DNA from: Rhizobium sp. LC145
Lineage (GTDB): Bacteria > Pseudomonadota > Alphaproteobacteria > Rhizobiales > Rhizobiaceae
NCBI RefSeq assembly: GCF_001005825.1
Contig: NZ_LBHV01000004.1
Location: forward strand, 434,001-498,000
DNA length: 64,000 nt
Reading direction: 5' to 3'
This document shows, in pieces, positions 26,722 to 36,567 of this stretch. The notes under the pieces are model-generated. The model was given only the letters and a program-made list of their open reading frames with translations. It was not told the DNA's origin and ran no database searches. Position numbers and translations under genes: made by a program. The first letter of the stretch is position 1; every line of letters begins with the position of its first letter.

Positions 26722-27431
26722 GCTTTAAAGGAAGGATCGCGGCGGGAGATCGCCTTGTGGAGATGTACCATGAGGCCCGCCGCGAAGAGCGGCGTCAAAA
26801 GGTTGACGATCGGGATCGCCAGGAAACAGGCGATCAGGAGCCCCGCCATGAAGACGGTGGAGGAATGTTTCGACCGGAAGGCACGAGCCTCGACCGGCGG
26901 GCGGAATCGCATGGCCGCGAACTCGAAGAATTCGCGCCCGAGCAGATAGCCGTTCACCAGGAAGAAGGCGACGAGATTAACGCCCGGAATGAAGAGCAGC
27001 AGGAGCGCGACGATATTGCCGACGATCACCACGCCCAAGAACTTGATGGAACTGGCGATCGCCTCACCGAGCGGCATGGCCTTGCCGGGTGGATCGTTCG
27101 GATAGTCGCGCTTTTCCACCACTTCCGCCACGTCGTCGAGAAAAAGGCCGGCGATCAGCGCGGTGATCGGCGCGATCAGCAGCGCCAACGCGAGCGCCAG
27201 GCCGATGCTGGCGAGGATCGCCGCGAAGAAGGTGAACCAGCCCGTCCAATCCGGCGTGGCCGGAAAGAAGCCCGCGAGCCATGGCCAGGCATAAAAGGCG
27301 AAAAGCTCGCGCAGGCCGAACCATACGCCGATGAGAACGAGGATGGTGAGCCCCAGCGTCTTCCAGAAGACGGCGCGCGTCTCCGGCGCGAAGAGGTTGG
27401 CAAGCGAAAGTCTCGCAGCGTCGAGGATCAT
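26718..27431 (-). CDS. CysZ/EI24-family membrane protein
   Basis: The product is 237 residues with about four hydrophobic regions and the [18 protein letters not shown] C-terminal signature (here [19 protein letters not shown]) of EI24/CysZ proteins. CysZ proteins are linked to sulfate uptake, but rhizobial members are only distantly related. The start is the ATG of [13 protein letters not shown], 6 nt after GGAG; a longer reading has no support. Confidence 0.75.
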   Translation of the reverse strand: MILDAARLSLANLFAPETRAVFWKTLGLTILVLIGVWFGLRELFAFYAWPWLAGFFPATPDWTGWFTFFAAILASIGLALALALLIAPITALIAGLFLDDVAEVVEKRDYPNDPPGKAMPLGEAIASSIKFLGVVIVGNIVALLLLFIPGVNLVAFFLVNGYLLGREFFEFAAMRFRPPVEARAFRSKHSSTVFMAGLLIACFLAIPIVNLLTPLFAAGLMVHLHKAISRRDPSFKA

Positions 27432-27529
27432 CGGCGTCTCCGTGTGTGGCCGCAGAGATGTAGGTGGGAGAAGCCGGAGCGGCAAGGCGATCCGCGAATT
27501 AGCTCGCTCCGGGTCCAAAGCGCCCCTCG

Positions 27530-28180
27530 TCAGTCCGTCGATGCGCCGGTGAAAACCGCCAACTGAGCGTCGAAAGCACGCTTATATGCGGGCCGCGCTT
27601 CGCCGCGGGCGACATAGGCGGAGAGGTTCGGATATTCGTCCAGTATATCCGAGCTCTGCAACCGGCGCAGCACCGTCACCATCAGCAGGTCACCGGCGCT
27701 GAACGCACCATCGAGCCAATCGGCATCGCCGAGGTGACCGGAAAGGCCGTCCAGCCGCTTCCGTATGTCCTTCTCCAGGGCATGCATGCGCTGCTCGTAC
27801 CAGGGCTCGTCACGCTCGAGTATCCTGGCAAGGGCGCGCTCGAAGACTGGCGGCTCCACCGTGTTGAGCGCGGCAAACATCCACATGATCGCCCGCGCCC
27901 GGGCATTCGCATCGTCCGGCAAGAGGCTCCCATGGCGCTCGGCGATATGGAGCACGATCGCGCCCGACTCGAAGAGGGCGAGATCGCCTTCCTCATAGGT
28001 CGGGATCTGCCCGAATGGATGAAGCGCGAGATGCGCGGGTTCCTTCATGGTTTTGAACGAAACAAGGCGAACGTCGTAGGGCTGCCCTGCTTCTTCGAGC
28101 GCCCAGCGAACGCGCATGTCGCGCGCCAGGCCGTTGCCACGATCGGGGGAGCGTTCAAAGGCGGTAATGGTGATGGTCAT
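27530..28180 (-). CDS. Glutathione S-transferase family protein
   Basis: The product is 216 residues. The N-terminal thioredoxin-like domain has the cis-Pro in FGQIPTYEEGDLALFESGAI near residues 56-75, and the C-terminal domain is helical. The typical catalytic Ser/Tyr near residue 11 is not obvious. It probably conjugates or reduces small electrophiles in the cytoplasm. No operon partner is evident; the FGGY kinase gene of the polyol locus lies 87 nt upstream in the same direction. Confidence 0.82.
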   Translation of the reverse strand: MTITITAFERSPDRGNGLARDMRVRWALEEAGQPYDVRLVSFKTMKEPAHLALHPFGQIPTYEEGDLALFESGAIVLHIAERHGSLLPDDANARARAIMWMFAALNTVEPPVFERALARILERDEPWYEQRMHALEKDIRKRLDGLSGHLGDADWLDGAFSAGDLLMVTVLRRLQSSDILDEYPNLSAYVARGEARPAYKRAFDAQLAVFTGASTD

Positions 28181-28267
28181 CGTTGTTCTCCATGGCTTGC
28201 CTGCCTTGAAGACGGCCGGCTAAGCGAGATTCCGACACCCGATGCTCGCAATAATCCTCGCGATCAC

Positions 28268-29860
28268 CTACCCCAGCTCCTTCAGCTCCTCCCGATGTCT
28301 CAGCATCGCGAGAAACCGCCGGTAATCGCGCTCGTATTTCTGCGCCCGCGCCGGGTCGCGCCGCCGCTCCGTGCCGCCGCCATCCATGGCGTGGCCGGCG
28401 GCAAAGAGATTTTCGTGGACGCCGCCGGCAACCGCCGCGGCCATGGCGGTGCCGAGCAGCACCGCATCGCGCGTCTCGGGCACGACCACATTGCGGCCCG
28501 TCGTATCGGCATAAAGCTCCACGAGGAGCGGATTGTTCACGTGCCCGCCGGTGACGTGCAGCGTCTCGAACCGGTAGCCGTAGCCTTCGAGCGTCTCCAG
28601 GATGTGGCGGATGCCGAGTGCGATGCCGACGCAGGAGCGCCAATAGAGCCGGCAGAGCCCGTCGAAGGATGTATCGAGCGTCAGGCCGCTGACGACTCCG
28701 GTGGCATGCGGATCGGCAAGCGGCGAGCGGTTGCCGTGGAAATCCGGCAGCACATGGAGGTCGGGCGCGATCTCGCCGCCTTTCTCGGCGCGCAGTTCCG
28801 CGATCCGGGTGATGATGCGCCCATGCAGATCGACGGAAGGCTCGCCGCCGGCGGCGTGCATCCGGACGACATGGTCGAGCAGGGCGCCGGTCGCCGATTG
28901 CCCGCCTTCCACCAGCCAGTGCTCGGGCAGGACCGCGCCGTGATAGGGGCCCCAGAGGCTGCGGCCGGGCTTCGGTTCATGCGTGAAGGCGACGATGCAG
29001 CTCGACGTGCCGCCGATCAGCGCCACGTGACTTTCGAGGCCTCGCCCATCCGCTACCCCGCCGAGCACGCCGCCAAGAACACCAAAAGCGCCGGCATAGG
29101 CGTCGATCAGGCCGGGCGCTACATGCACGCCGGTGTCGAGGCCGAGTTCCGCCGCCGCCTTTTCGCCAAGCGTGCCGATGCTCTCCCCTGCCCTTACGGT
29201 TTCTTCCGGCAGGCCGGCCTTTTCCCTCAGGTCTTCGAGGCCCGCAAGCCGCAGGAAGTCGGCGTTCCAGCCGGGATTTTCATGGGCGAGATAGTTCCAC
29301 TTGGCGGTCAGCGTGCAGCGGGAACGCGCCGCCGAGCCGGTCGCCTTCCAGGTGAGGAAATCCGCAAGATCGAAGAAAGAGCCTGCCCTTGCCCAGGTCT
29401 CCGGCAGGCGCCTCTTCACCCACATGAGCTTCGGCATCTCCATCTCGGGCGAGAGCGAGCCGCCGGAGAATTCGAGAACCGGATGACCGGTGGCGGAAAG
29501 CTCGTCCGCTTCCTCTATCGCCCGGTGATCGAGCCAGACGATGGTATCGCGGCGATCCTCCCCTGTCGTGGAAACGGTGAGCTGATGACCGTCGCGATCC
29601 CGCGCCACAAGAGAACAGGTGGCGTCGAAGCCGATCGCGGCAACGCCGGAGGCCGGAATGCCGGCCTCCCTCACGGCCTCTCGGACGGCGCCGCATGTGG
29701 CCGCCCAGATATCCTCGGAATCGTGCTCGGCGTGGTTTTCCCTCGGCCGGAACATCAGGATCGGGCGTTTCGCCTTGGCGAGCAGGCGTCCATCGCGATC
29801 GAAGACGCCGGCGCGGGCGCTGCCCGTGCCGATATCGACCGCAACGAGATGATCACGCAT
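28268..29860 (-). CDS. FGGY-family carbohydrate kinase (ribulokinase-like)
   Basis: The product is 530 residues. It carries the N-terminal VAVDIGTGSARAGVFD phosphate loop, a catalytic Asp region in WLDHRAIEEAD, the LIGGTSSCIVAF loop and the C-terminal TGGHVNNPLLVELYAD motif. This resembles D-ribulokinase-like FGGY proteins more than XylB. It is the last gene of the polyol locus, where it could phosphorylate a ketopentose or ketohexose made by mtlK. Its true substrate is an inference. Confidence 0.85.
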   Translation of the reverse strand: MRDHLVAVDIGTGSARAGVFDRDGRLLAKAKRPILMFRPRENHAEHDSEDIWAATCGAVREAVREAGIPASGVAAIGFDATCSLVARDRDGHQLTVSTTGEDRRDTIVWLDHRAIEEADELSATGHPVLEFSGGSLSPEMEMPKLMWVKRRLPETWARAGSFFDLADFLTWKATGSAARSRCTLTAKWNYLAHENPGWNADFLRLAGLEDLREKAGLPEETVRAGESIGTLGEKAAAELGLDTGVHVAPGLIDAYAGAFGVLGGVLGGVADGRGLESHVALIGGTSSCIVAFTHEPKPGRSLWGPYHGAVLPEHWLVEGGQSATGALLDHVVRMHAAGGEPSVDLHGRIITRIAELRAEKGGEIAPDLHVLPDFHGNRSPLADPHATGVVSGLTLDTSFDGLCRLYWRSCVGIALGIRHILETLEGYGYRFETLHVTGGHVNNPLLVELYADTTGRNVVVPETRDAVLLGTAMAAAVAGGVHENLFAAGHAMDGGGTERRRDPARAQKYERDYRRFLAMLRHREELKELG

Positions 29861-29894
29861 CCGGATTTGTTTCCTGTCCCATTGTTCGCTGCGG

Positions 29895-30614
29895 CTAGCG
29901 CGACCCTTTTAGGCCCGCTTCGCGGCGATCCTCCAAATGTTTTTGGACAAGGTGGATCAAATCCGGCATCGCGTCAAACACCACCTCGGGCGCCAGCGCT
30001 TCTATGCGCTCGCGATAGCCGGGAACGCCGGCATGCGAACCGCCGGTGAAAGCGAAGGTGGCCATGCCGGCGCGATGCGCCGCCTCGATACCGGCCGGGC
30101 TGTCCTCGATGACGATGCAGTTTGCGGGGTCCGCATTCATTTCGCTCGCGGCATGCAGGAAAAGATCGGGCGCCGGCTTGCCCCGCGCCACCATGGCCGC
30201 GCTGAAAATGTCCGGCTCCAGCCGGTCGATGAGCCCGGTGATCGTCAGCGACAGACGGATGCGCTCGGGCTGGCTGGACGAGGCGACGCAACGCCGCCAC
30301 GTCATGCGGTCGAGCGTCTCCCCGATGCCGGGGATCGGCCGCAGTTCCTTTCGGAAGCGCGCGTAGAGATCGTGACGCATGTCATCGAGGAAACTCTCGT
30401 CGGCTTCGATGCCGAATTCGTCCCGCATGATCCGGGTGACGGTCGCAAGGCTGCGGCCCAGAAAGCGGCGATAGACCTCCTCCTCTTCGATCATCAGGCC
30501 CTTGCGGCGGAGCGCATCCATGAGCACACGCACGGAAACGGGTTCGCTGTCGACGAGGACCCCGTCGCAATCGAAGATCACCAATGGTCCCGCCGTATCG
30601 AGCACTTTTTCCAC
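29895..30614 (-). CDS. HAD-superfamily phosphatase
   Basis: The product is 239 residues. It shows HAD motif I DCDGVLVDSE near residues 15-24, motif II SSSQPERI, motif III Lys in GKPAPDLFLHA and motif IV IEDSPAGIEAA. It is a subfamily IA phosphatase/phosphoglucomutase type with a helical cap. It sits 2 nt after mtlK and 34 nt before the FGGY kinase, so it is translated with the polyol operon and may remove a dead-end sugar phosphate. Confidence 0.88.
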   Translation of the reverse strand: MEKVLDTAGPLVIFDCDGVLVDSEPVSVRVLMDALRRKGLMIEEEEVYRRFLGRSLATVTRIMRDEFGIEADESFLDDMRHDLYARFRKELRPIPGIGETLDRMTWRRCVASSSQPERIRLSLTITGLIDRLEPDIFSAAMVARGKPAPDLFLHAASEMNADPANCIVIEDSPAGIEAAHRAGMATFAFTGGSHAGVPGYRERIEALAPEVVFDAMPDLIHLVQKHLEDRREAGLKGSR

Positions 30615-30616
30615 CG

Positions 30617-32098
30617 TTACTTGACGAGCTCGTCCGCCAGATAGAGTTCGAGCGTTTTAGCAGTCCCCTCTTTCCAAAGCGTTTGAAGCGCATGGGCGAA
30701 ACGCTTGCGGAACAGTTCGGATTTAGAGACCGCCCCGAATATCTCGTCGAAGGCAAGGAAGGCGTCCGGATCGTCCTTGGCCTTCAAGGCAGCCGCATGC
30801 AGGCGGTCGGCGCTCGCATCGTTGAAGACGATCGTCTTGCCGCTGTCGGAAGTGCCCGCGAAATAGCGGCACCAGAGCGCCGAGACGAGCGACAAGCCGA
30901 CGATGTCGGGGCCGTTCGCTGGCCGGGGGGCGGTGGACGGCAGGATGATTTTCGGCTGCGGGTGGGAGCCGTCTGGCGCGGGCCGCGGGATCGTGTCGCC
31001 GATCTCCGGGTTCAGGAACCGCCGCTCGATCAGCGCGAAGTATTCCTCAAGGCTGGTATCCGGCACCGGCGGGATGATCGGGATGATCTCCTCCTTCTCC
31101 AGCTTGGCGAGGAAAGCGCGGATCAGCGGATGTTCCATGGCCTCATGAACGAAATGCACGTCGAGAAGCGCTGCCGGATAGGCGATCGCCGCATGACCGC
31201 CGTTCAGGATGCGGATCTTCATATGCTCATAGGGCGCGACATCCGGCACGAACTGCACGCCCACCTCTTCGAGAGCGGGGCGCCCGGCGGGGAACTTGTC
31301 CTCCATCACCCACTGCTTGAACTCCTCGCAGAAGACCGGCCAGTTGTCCTCGATGCCGAAATCATTGCGCAGGATATCGATCTCGCGGGTTCCCGTGGCC
31401 GGAGTGATGCGATCCACCATGGAATTCGGAAAGGCGACGTTGCCGTGAATCCAGTGAGCGAAATCCGGATCGGAGAGCTTGGCCAGTCCCACGACCGCGT
31501 TTTCCGTCACCTCGCCGTTTCCGGGGATGTTGTCGCAGGACATGATGGTGAATGGCCGGATGCCGCGGCTCTTTCGCAGCTTCAAACCCGCCAGGATCAG
31601 CCCGAATACGGTCTTCGGGTTCTCCGGGTTCCTGCCGTCCTCGGCGATTGCCGGATGGGCCGGGTTGAACTGGCCGGACGCGTCGATGAAATAGCCGCCC
31701 TCGGTGATCGTCATGGAGACGATGCGGATCGCCGGATCGGCGAGCCTCTCGATCAATGCTTTCTTCTGATCCGGCGCGATGATGTCGATCATCGGCCCGG
31801 TGACGCGCGCGGCCGTCTTGTTATTGTCCTGCTCGACGACGGTGGTGAGATAATCCTGAGCCTTCAGCTTGTCGCGCATGGCGGCATCGGAGGGCAGCAC
31901 GCCGGCGCCCACGATCGCCCAGTCATGATCCCCGCCGAGATTGAAGAGGTCGTCGAGATAGACGGCCTGATGGGCGCGATGGAAGTTGCCTACGCCGAAA
32001 TGCACGATCCCGGCGGAAAGTGTTTCCCTGTCATAAGCCGGCACGGCGGCGGTTGCCGCGGCATCCTTCAGGCTCGCCAGCGAAAGCTTCACAGTCAT
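30617..32098 (-). CDS. mtlK: Mannitol 2-dehydrogenase (long-chain polyol dehydrogenase)
   Basis: The product is 493 residues and NAD-dependent, oxidising D-mannitol to fructose and, in related enzymes, D-arabitol or sorbitol. The nucleotide-binding segment VHFGVGNFHRAHQAVYLD is near residues 32-49. The catalytic motif KIRILNGGHAAIAYPAALL, with catalytic Lys and nearby His, is near residue 300. It lies downstream of smoK. The 226-nt gap between them contains a RIME-like repeat rather than smoS. Confidence 0.92.
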   Translation of the reverse strand: MTVKLSLASLKDAAATAAVPAYDRETLSAGIVHFGVGNFHRAHQAVYLDDLFNLGGDHDWAIVGAGVLPSDAAMRDKLKAQDYLTTVVEQDNNKTAARVTGPMIDIIAPDQKKALIERLADPAIRIVSMTITEGGYFIDASGQFNPAHPAIAEDGRNPENPKTVFGLILAGLKLRKSRGIRPFTIMSCDNIPGNGEVTENAVVGLAKLSDPDFAHWIHGNVAFPNSMVDRITPATGTREIDILRNDFGIEDNWPVFCEEFKQWVMEDKFPAGRPALEEVGVQFVPDVAPYEHMKIRILNGGHAAIAYPAALLDVHFVHEAMEHPLIRAFLAKLEKEEIIPIIPPVPDTSLEEYFALIERRFLNPEIGDTIPRPAPDGSHPQPKIILPSTAPRPANGPDIVGLSLVSALWCRYFAGTSDSGKTIVFNDASADRLHAAALKAKDDPDAFLAFDEIFGAVSKSELFRKRFAHALQTLWKEGTAKTLELYLADELVK

Positions 32099-32204
32099 TT
32101 ATCAGTACTCCAGTGTGGACCGAGAAATCTCAGGCCAATAAAACAGGCCAACACCACCCCAACCTCCGTCGCAACGCCCCGGTTTGATGGCACGTTGCAT
32201 TCCT

Positions 32205-32300
32205 CTCGCCGTCATCCTCGGGCTTGTCCCGAGGATCTGTCCACGTCGAGACAATCGAGCCGTTTGCAGATGCTCGGGACAAGCCCGAGCATGACGACAG
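32205..32300. repeat. RIME1-like intergenic repeat
   Basis: Two 29-bp arms (32211-32239 and 32267-32295) are imperfect inverted repeats of each other, and each is itself a hairpin (CTCGGGCTTGTCCCGAG; CTCGGGACAAGCCCGAG). This matches the published form of Rhizobium-specific intergenic mosaic element 1. It lies between smoK and mtlK, where smoS is expected. Confidence 0.82.
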
Positions 32301-32324
32301 AGCATTCGCAGCCTCGCCACAATC

Positions 32325-33329
32325 TCAGGCCCTGATGGCCATGCCCTTGTCGTCGAAGCGATGTATCCGGTCCTCATTGGGCGTGAGATAGATCCGGTCG
32401 CCGTGATGCACGCCGAACTCGCCGTCGCAGCGGGCGGTGATCGACCCGATGCCCTCCACATCCACATGCAGGAAGGTATCGGCGCCGAGATGCTCGGCGA
32501 CCGTCACCTTGCCCGTCCACTCGCCGCTGTCCTTCGAAAGACCGATATGCTCCGGCCGCACGCCGGCCGTGCTCGCGCCCTTCGACTGCGCGAATGCGCC
32601 CTCGATCAAGTTCATGCGCGGCGAGCCGATGAAGCCGGCGACGAAGAGATTGCGCGGATTGCGGTAGAGCTCCAGCGGCGAGCCGACCTGCTCGATATTG
32701 CCGCGGTTCAGGACAACGATCTTGTCGGCCATGGTCATGGCTTCCACCTGGTCGTGAGTGACGTAGACCATCGTCGTCTTGAGCTGGTGATGCAGCTGGC
32801 TGATCTCGAGGCGCATGGTGCCGCGCAGCGCCGCGTCGAGGTTCGAAAGCGGCTCGTCGAACAGGAAGGCGGAAGGTTCGCGCACGATGGCGCGGCCGAT
32901 CGCGACGCGCTGGCGCTGCCCGCCCGAAAGCTGCGAGGGACGCCGCTCCAGATAATCCGTGAGGTTGAGCACGCGCGCGGCATCCTCCACCTTCCTGTCG
33001 ATGGCCGCCTTGTCGAGCTTGGCCATCTTCAGCGGGAAGGCGATGTTGTTGCGCACGCTCATATGCGGATAGAGCGCATAGGACTGGAAGACCATGGCGA
33101 GCCCGCGCTCGGCCGGCGCATTCTCGGTCACGTCCTTGCCGTCGATCATGATCGAACCGCCGGTAACGTCCTCCAGGCCCGCGATCAGGCGCAGGAGCGT
33201 GGACTTGCCGCAGCCGGACGGGCCGACGAAGACGACGAACTCGCCGTCATGGATTTCGAGGTCGATCGAGGGGATGACCTTGGCTTCGCCGAAGGTCTTC
33301 GACACCTTGTTGAGGGTTATGCTTCCCAT
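32325..33329 (-). CDS. smoK: Polyol ABC transporter ATPase
   Basis: The product is 334 residues of the MalK/UgpC type. Walker [10 protein letters not shown] near residue 38, [16 protein letters not shown] near 134, Walker [13 protein letters not shown] near 154, switch His in [10 protein letters not shown], and a C-terminal regulatory OB domain are present. It powers sorbitol/mannitol uptake through SmoFG. It lies 30 nt downstream of smoG. The MalK-like tail may bind regulatory partners. Confidence 0.9.
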   Translation of the reverse strand: MGSITLNKVSKTFGEAKVIPSIDLEIHDGEFVVFVGPSGCGKSTLLRLIAGLEDVTGGSIMIDGKDVTENAPAERGLAMVFQSYALYPHMSVRNNIAFPLKMAKLDKAAIDRKVEDAARVLNLTDYLERRPSQLSGGQRQRVAIGRAIVREPSAFLFDEPLSNLDAALRGTMRLEISQLHHQLKTTMVYVTHDQVEAMTMADKIVVLNRGNIEQVGSPLELYRNPRNLFVAGFIGSPRMNLIEGAFAQSKGASTAGVRPEHIGLSKDSGEWTGKVTVAEHLGADTFLHVDVEGIGSITARCDGEFGVHHGDRIYLTPNEDRIHRFDDKGMAIRA

Positions 33330-33359
33330 GTCGTTCTTGTCCTTGCTTGACCGCGCCGC

Positions 33360-34184
33360 CTACTTGACCGCACCGAAGGTGAGGCCGCGAACGAGTTGCT
33401 TCTGGCTGAACCAGCCGAGGATGAGGATCGGCGCGATCGCCATGGTGGAGGCCGCCGAAAGTTTCGCCCAGAACAGTCCCTGAGGACTGGAGAAGGAGGC
33501 GATGAAAGCCGTCAGCGGCGCCGCATTGGTAGTCGTCAGCCGGATGGTCCAGAAGGACTCGTTCCAGGCGAGGATGACGTTGAGGAGCAGCGTCGAGGCG
33601 ATGCCGGGAACCGCCATCGGCGTCAGCACGTAGACGATCTCCTGCCAGAGCCCTGCCCCATCCATCCGCGCCGCTTCCAGGATCTCGCCGGGGATTTCGC
33701 GGAAATAGGTGTAGAGCATCCACACCACGATCGGCAGGTTAATGAGGGTGAGCATGACCGTGAGCCCGATGCGGCTGTCCAGCAGGCCGAAATCGCGGAA
33801 CATCAGGTAGATCGGCACGAGCACTGCGACCGCCGGCATCATCTTGGTGGAGAGCATCCACATCAGGATGTCCTTGGTGCGCTTGGTCGGCGAAAACGCC
33901 ATCGCCCAGGCGGCCGGGATCGCGATGATGAGCGCCAGGATCGTGGAGCCCACCGACAGCACGACCGAGTTCATGAACGGCTTCAAGTAATCGCGCTGCG
34001 TCTGCACCGTGACGTAGTTCTCGAAGGTGCCGGAGGGGATGAGGCTGAAGCCCGCGATCGCTTCCGGCTCGGTCTTGATGCTGGTGATGAGCGTGTAGAG
34101 GATCGGGAAGAAGATCACCAGCGCGACGATCCAGGCGGCGATCGTGGCGGTGACCTTGTGGCGTGTCGTGACTGAGCGAGCCAT
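33360..34184 (-). CDS. smoG: Polyol ABC transporter permease
   Basis: The product is 274 residues with six hydrophobic segments of the MalG type. The cytoplasmic EAA loop is visible as EILEAARMDGAGLWQEIVYV near residues 183-202, which docks onto SmoK. It is the second permease of the operon, 12 nt after smoF. Confidence 0.9.
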   Translation of the reverse strand: MARSVTTRHKVTATIAAWIVALVIFFPILYTLITSIKTEPEAIAGFSLIPSGTFENYVTVQTQRDYLKPFMNSVVLSVGSTILALIIAIPAAWAMAFSPTKRTKDILMWMLSTKMMPAVAVLVPIYLMFRDFGLLDSRIGLTVMLTLINLPIVVWMLYTYFREIPGEILEAARMDGAGLWQEIVYVLTPMAVPGIASTLLLNVILAWNESFWTIRLTTTNAAPLTAFIASFSSPQGLFWAKLSAASTMAIAPILILGWFSQKQLVRGLTFGAVK

Positions 34185-34196
34185 GAAGTGACCTCC

Positions 34197-35069
34197 TTAC
34201 CGGTCCAGGTTGCGGCCGACGGCGCGCATCAGGAAAAAGGCGACGATATTGGCGAGGATGACCGCGATGATGCCGCCCGCTGATGCCCCGCCCACGTCAT
34301 AGCCGAGAAGCGCGGTGCGGTAGATTAGGAAGGCAAGATTGGTTGACGCGTAGCCCGGGCCGCCATTGGTGGTGACGAGAATTTCCGCATAGACGCCGAG
34401 CAGGAAGATCGTCTGGATCAGGATCACGACCGTGATGGCGCGGGCAAGATGCGGCAGCGTCAGATAGATGAAGCGGTTGAGGAAATTGGCGCCGTCCATC
34501 TCGGCCGCTTCCTTCTGCTCGCTGTCGAGCGATTGCAGCGCGGTGAGCAGGATGAGGGTCGCGAAGGGCAGCCATTGCCAGGCGACGATGATGATGATCG
34601 CCAGCAGCGGATATTGCGCAAACCAGTCGACCGGCTGGAACCCCAATGCCTTGTTGATATCGGCCAGCACCCCATAGCCCGGATGCATGATCATGTTCTT
34701 CCAGATCAGCGCCGCGACCGGCGGCATGACGAAGAACGGCGAGATGACGAGGATGCGCACGATCCCCTGCCCGAAGATCGGCTGATCGAGAAGGAGCGCG
34801 ATCGCGATGCCGCCGATGACGGTGATCAAGAGCACGCCGCCGACGATCATGAGAGTGTTCCAGATCGACTGGAAGAATGCCGGATCGGTGTAGAAGAAGC
34901 GGTAGTTGAACAGGCCCGTGAAGCTCACATTGGCGGGATTCAAGAGATTGTAGTTCTGAAACGAGAACCACAACGTCATCGCCAGAGGAACGATCATCCA
35001 GACCAGGAGAAGCAAAACGGAGGGCGCCATCATGAGCCGCGCCAGAGTCCTGGTGTTCTGCGTTGCCAT
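34197..35069 (-). CDS. smoF: Polyol ABC transporter permease
   Basis: The product is 290 residues of the MalF type. The EAA loop reads QKEAAEMDGANFLNRFIYLT near residue 190. It follows smoE across a 136-nt gap with two hairpins, so it probably gets less mRNA than smoE. It forms the membrane channel with SmoG. Confidence 0.9.
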   Translation of the reverse strand: MATQNTRTLARLMMAPSVLLLLVWMIVPLAMTLWFSFQNYNLLNPANVSFTGLFNYRFFYTDPAFFQSIWNTLMIVGGVLLITVIGGIAIALLLDQPIFGQGIVRILVISPFFVMPPVAALIWKNMIMHPGYGVLADINKALGFQPVDWFAQYPLLAIIIIVAWQWLPFATLILLTALQSLDSEQKEAAEMDGANFLNRFIYLTLPHLARAITVVILIQTIFLLGVYAEILVTTNGGPGYASTNLAFLIYRTALLGYDVGGASAGGIIAVILANIVAFFLMRAVGRNLDR

Positions 35070-35088
35070 TCTGCACCCTCCCTGAATT

Positions 35089-35127
35089 GGCCGCGCATCT
35101 CATTTGGGCGGGAGACGTGGCGCGGCC
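35089..35127 (-). other. Stem-loop in the smoE-smoF gap
   Basis: GGCCGCGC (35089-35096) pairs with GCGCGGCC (35120-35127) around a 23-nt loop. It lies just upstream of smoF and may protect the 3' end of smoE mRNA. Confidence 0.55.
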
Positions 35128-35162
35128 GGGCTTTTCTTGTTGTTTCGGCAGAGTTTGAAAAG

Positions 35163-35191
35163 GGGTCGCCCGACCCGAAGGCAGGCGACCC
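35163..35191 (-). terminator. Attenuator-like hairpin after smoE
   Basis: GGGTCGCC (35163-35170) pairs with GGCGACCC (35184-35191) around a 13-nt loop. On the minus strand it is followed by CCTTTTC. It lies about 15 nt after the smoE stop and is probably a partial terminator that makes the binding protein more abundant than the permeases. Confidence 0.65.
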
Positions 35192-35205
35192 AGGCTCGGG
35201 AGGAA

Positions 35206-36531
35206 CTACTTGATGTAGCCGGCGCGAGTCATTTCACGCACCGTGGCGGTTTGCGCCTGCGTGAGCGCATCATCGACCGAGGATTGACCCGCCACAACCG
35301 CCGAGAAGAGCTGGCCGACATTCGTGCCGATCGCCTGGAATTCCGGGATCGCCACGAACTGGCCGCCTGTATAGGGCACCGGCTTCACGGTCGGCTTGGT
35401 GATGTCGGCTGCCTGCATGGCGGCGAGCGTCGGCTCGGCGAAGGAGGCGGCCTTCTTGTATTCCTCGTTCTCATAGAGCGAGGTGCGGGTGCCCGGCGGC
35501 ACGTTCGCCCAGCCCTCCTTCGAAGCGACGAGCTCGGTATATTCCTTGCTGGTCGCCCAGGCGATGAACTTCTGCGCGGCCTCGCCCTTCGTGGAGCTTG
35601 CCGGGATTGCGAGGTTCCACGACCACAGCCAGTTGCCGTGGTTGTTCACGCCCTCCTTGGTCGGGAAGATCGCATAGCCGACCTTGTCGGCGACCGTCGA
35701 ATCCTTCGGGTCGGAGACGAAGGAGGCCGCGACCGTCGCGTCGATCCACATGCCGCACTTGCCCTGCTGGAAGAGGGTGAGGTTCTCGTTGAAGCCGTTG
35801 GAGGAAGCACCGGCCGGGCCTGCATCCTTCATGAGATCCACATAGAACTGCAGCGCGTCCTTCCATTCGGGCTGATCGAACTGCGGCTGCCAGTTTTCGT
35901 CGAACCACCGGCCGCCGTAGGAATTGGCGAGAGCCGTGACGAAGGCCATGTTCTCGCCCCAGCCGGCCTTGCCGCGCAAGCAGATGCCGTTGATGTCGGC
36001 GGAACGGTCGGTGATCTTGCGGGCGGCCTCGCCGATGAAGTCCCAGGTCGGGTTTTCCGGCATCTTCAGCCCGGCCTTCTCGAAGAGGTCCGTGCGGTAC
36101 ATGATCATCGCGGATTCACCGTAGAACGGCGAGGCATAGAGCTTGCCGTCCACGGTGAGGCCGCCGCGGATCGACGGCAACAGGTCATCCACGTCGTAGG
36201 CATCGCCCAGATTGTTGAGTTCCAGAAGCCAGCCCTGCTTGGCCCAGATCGGAACCTCGTAGTTGCCGATCGTCAGGATGTCGTACTGTCCGCCCTTGGT
36301 GGCGATGTCGGTCGTGACGCGCTCGCGCAGGACATTTTCCTCAAGCGTCACCCATTCGACCTGAATATCCGGGTTCTTCGCGGTAAACTCGGACGTCAGA
36401 CCCTGCATACGGATCATGTCGCCGTTGTTGACCGTCGCGATCGTGAGAGTTTCGGCCGAAGCCCCGGTGGAAAAAACTCCGGCAAAAACCAGCGCCGAGC
36501 AGGCGCCCAGCAAAACCGTCTTCAATGTCAT
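35206..36531 (-). CDS. smoE: Polyol ABC transporter substrate-binding protein
   Basis: The product is 441 residues. The signal peptide (MTLKTVLLGACSALVFAGVF, cleavage near ASAETL) precedes a family 1 sugar-binding fold similar to maltose/sorbitol-binding proteins. It captures polyols such as sorbitol or mannitol in the periplasm. It is the first gene of the transport operon, 143 nt downstream of smoC, with a palindromic site in between. Confidence 0.9.
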   Translation of the reverse strand: MTLKTVLLGACSALVFAGVFSTGASAETLTIATVNNGDMIRMQGLTSEFTAKNPDIQVEWVTLEENVLRERVTTDIATKGGQYDILTIGNYEVPIWAKQGWLLELNNLGDAYDVDDLLPSIRGGLTVDGKLYASPFYGESAMIMYRTDLFEKAGLKMPENPTWDFIGEAARKITDRSADINGICLRGKAGWGENMAFVTALANSYGGRWFDENWQPQFDQPEWKDALQFYVDLMKDAGPAGASSNGFNENLTLFQQGKCGMWIDATVAASFVSDPKDSTVADKVGYAIFPTKEGVNNHGNWLWSWNLAIPASSTKGEAAQKFIAWATSKEYTELVASKEGWANVPPGTRTSLYENEEYKKAASFAEPTLAAMQAADITKPTVKPVPYTGGQFVAIPEFQAIGTNVGQLFSAVVAGQSSVDDALTQAQTATVREMTRAGYIK

Positions 36532-36567
36532 ATCTTCCTCCCAGAAGATGAGTAACGAGCATTCGCT

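Noticed and set aside
27734..30049. Plus-strand open frame of 771 codons opposite the GST and FGGY kinase genes
   Set aside because: Same shadow pattern: no recognisable domain, and it crosses two clear minus-strand genes.
32099..32204. A remnant smoS gene between mtlK and smoK
   Set aside because: The gap is too short, and no short-chain dehydrogenase motif (such as TGxxxGxG) could be read in any frame.
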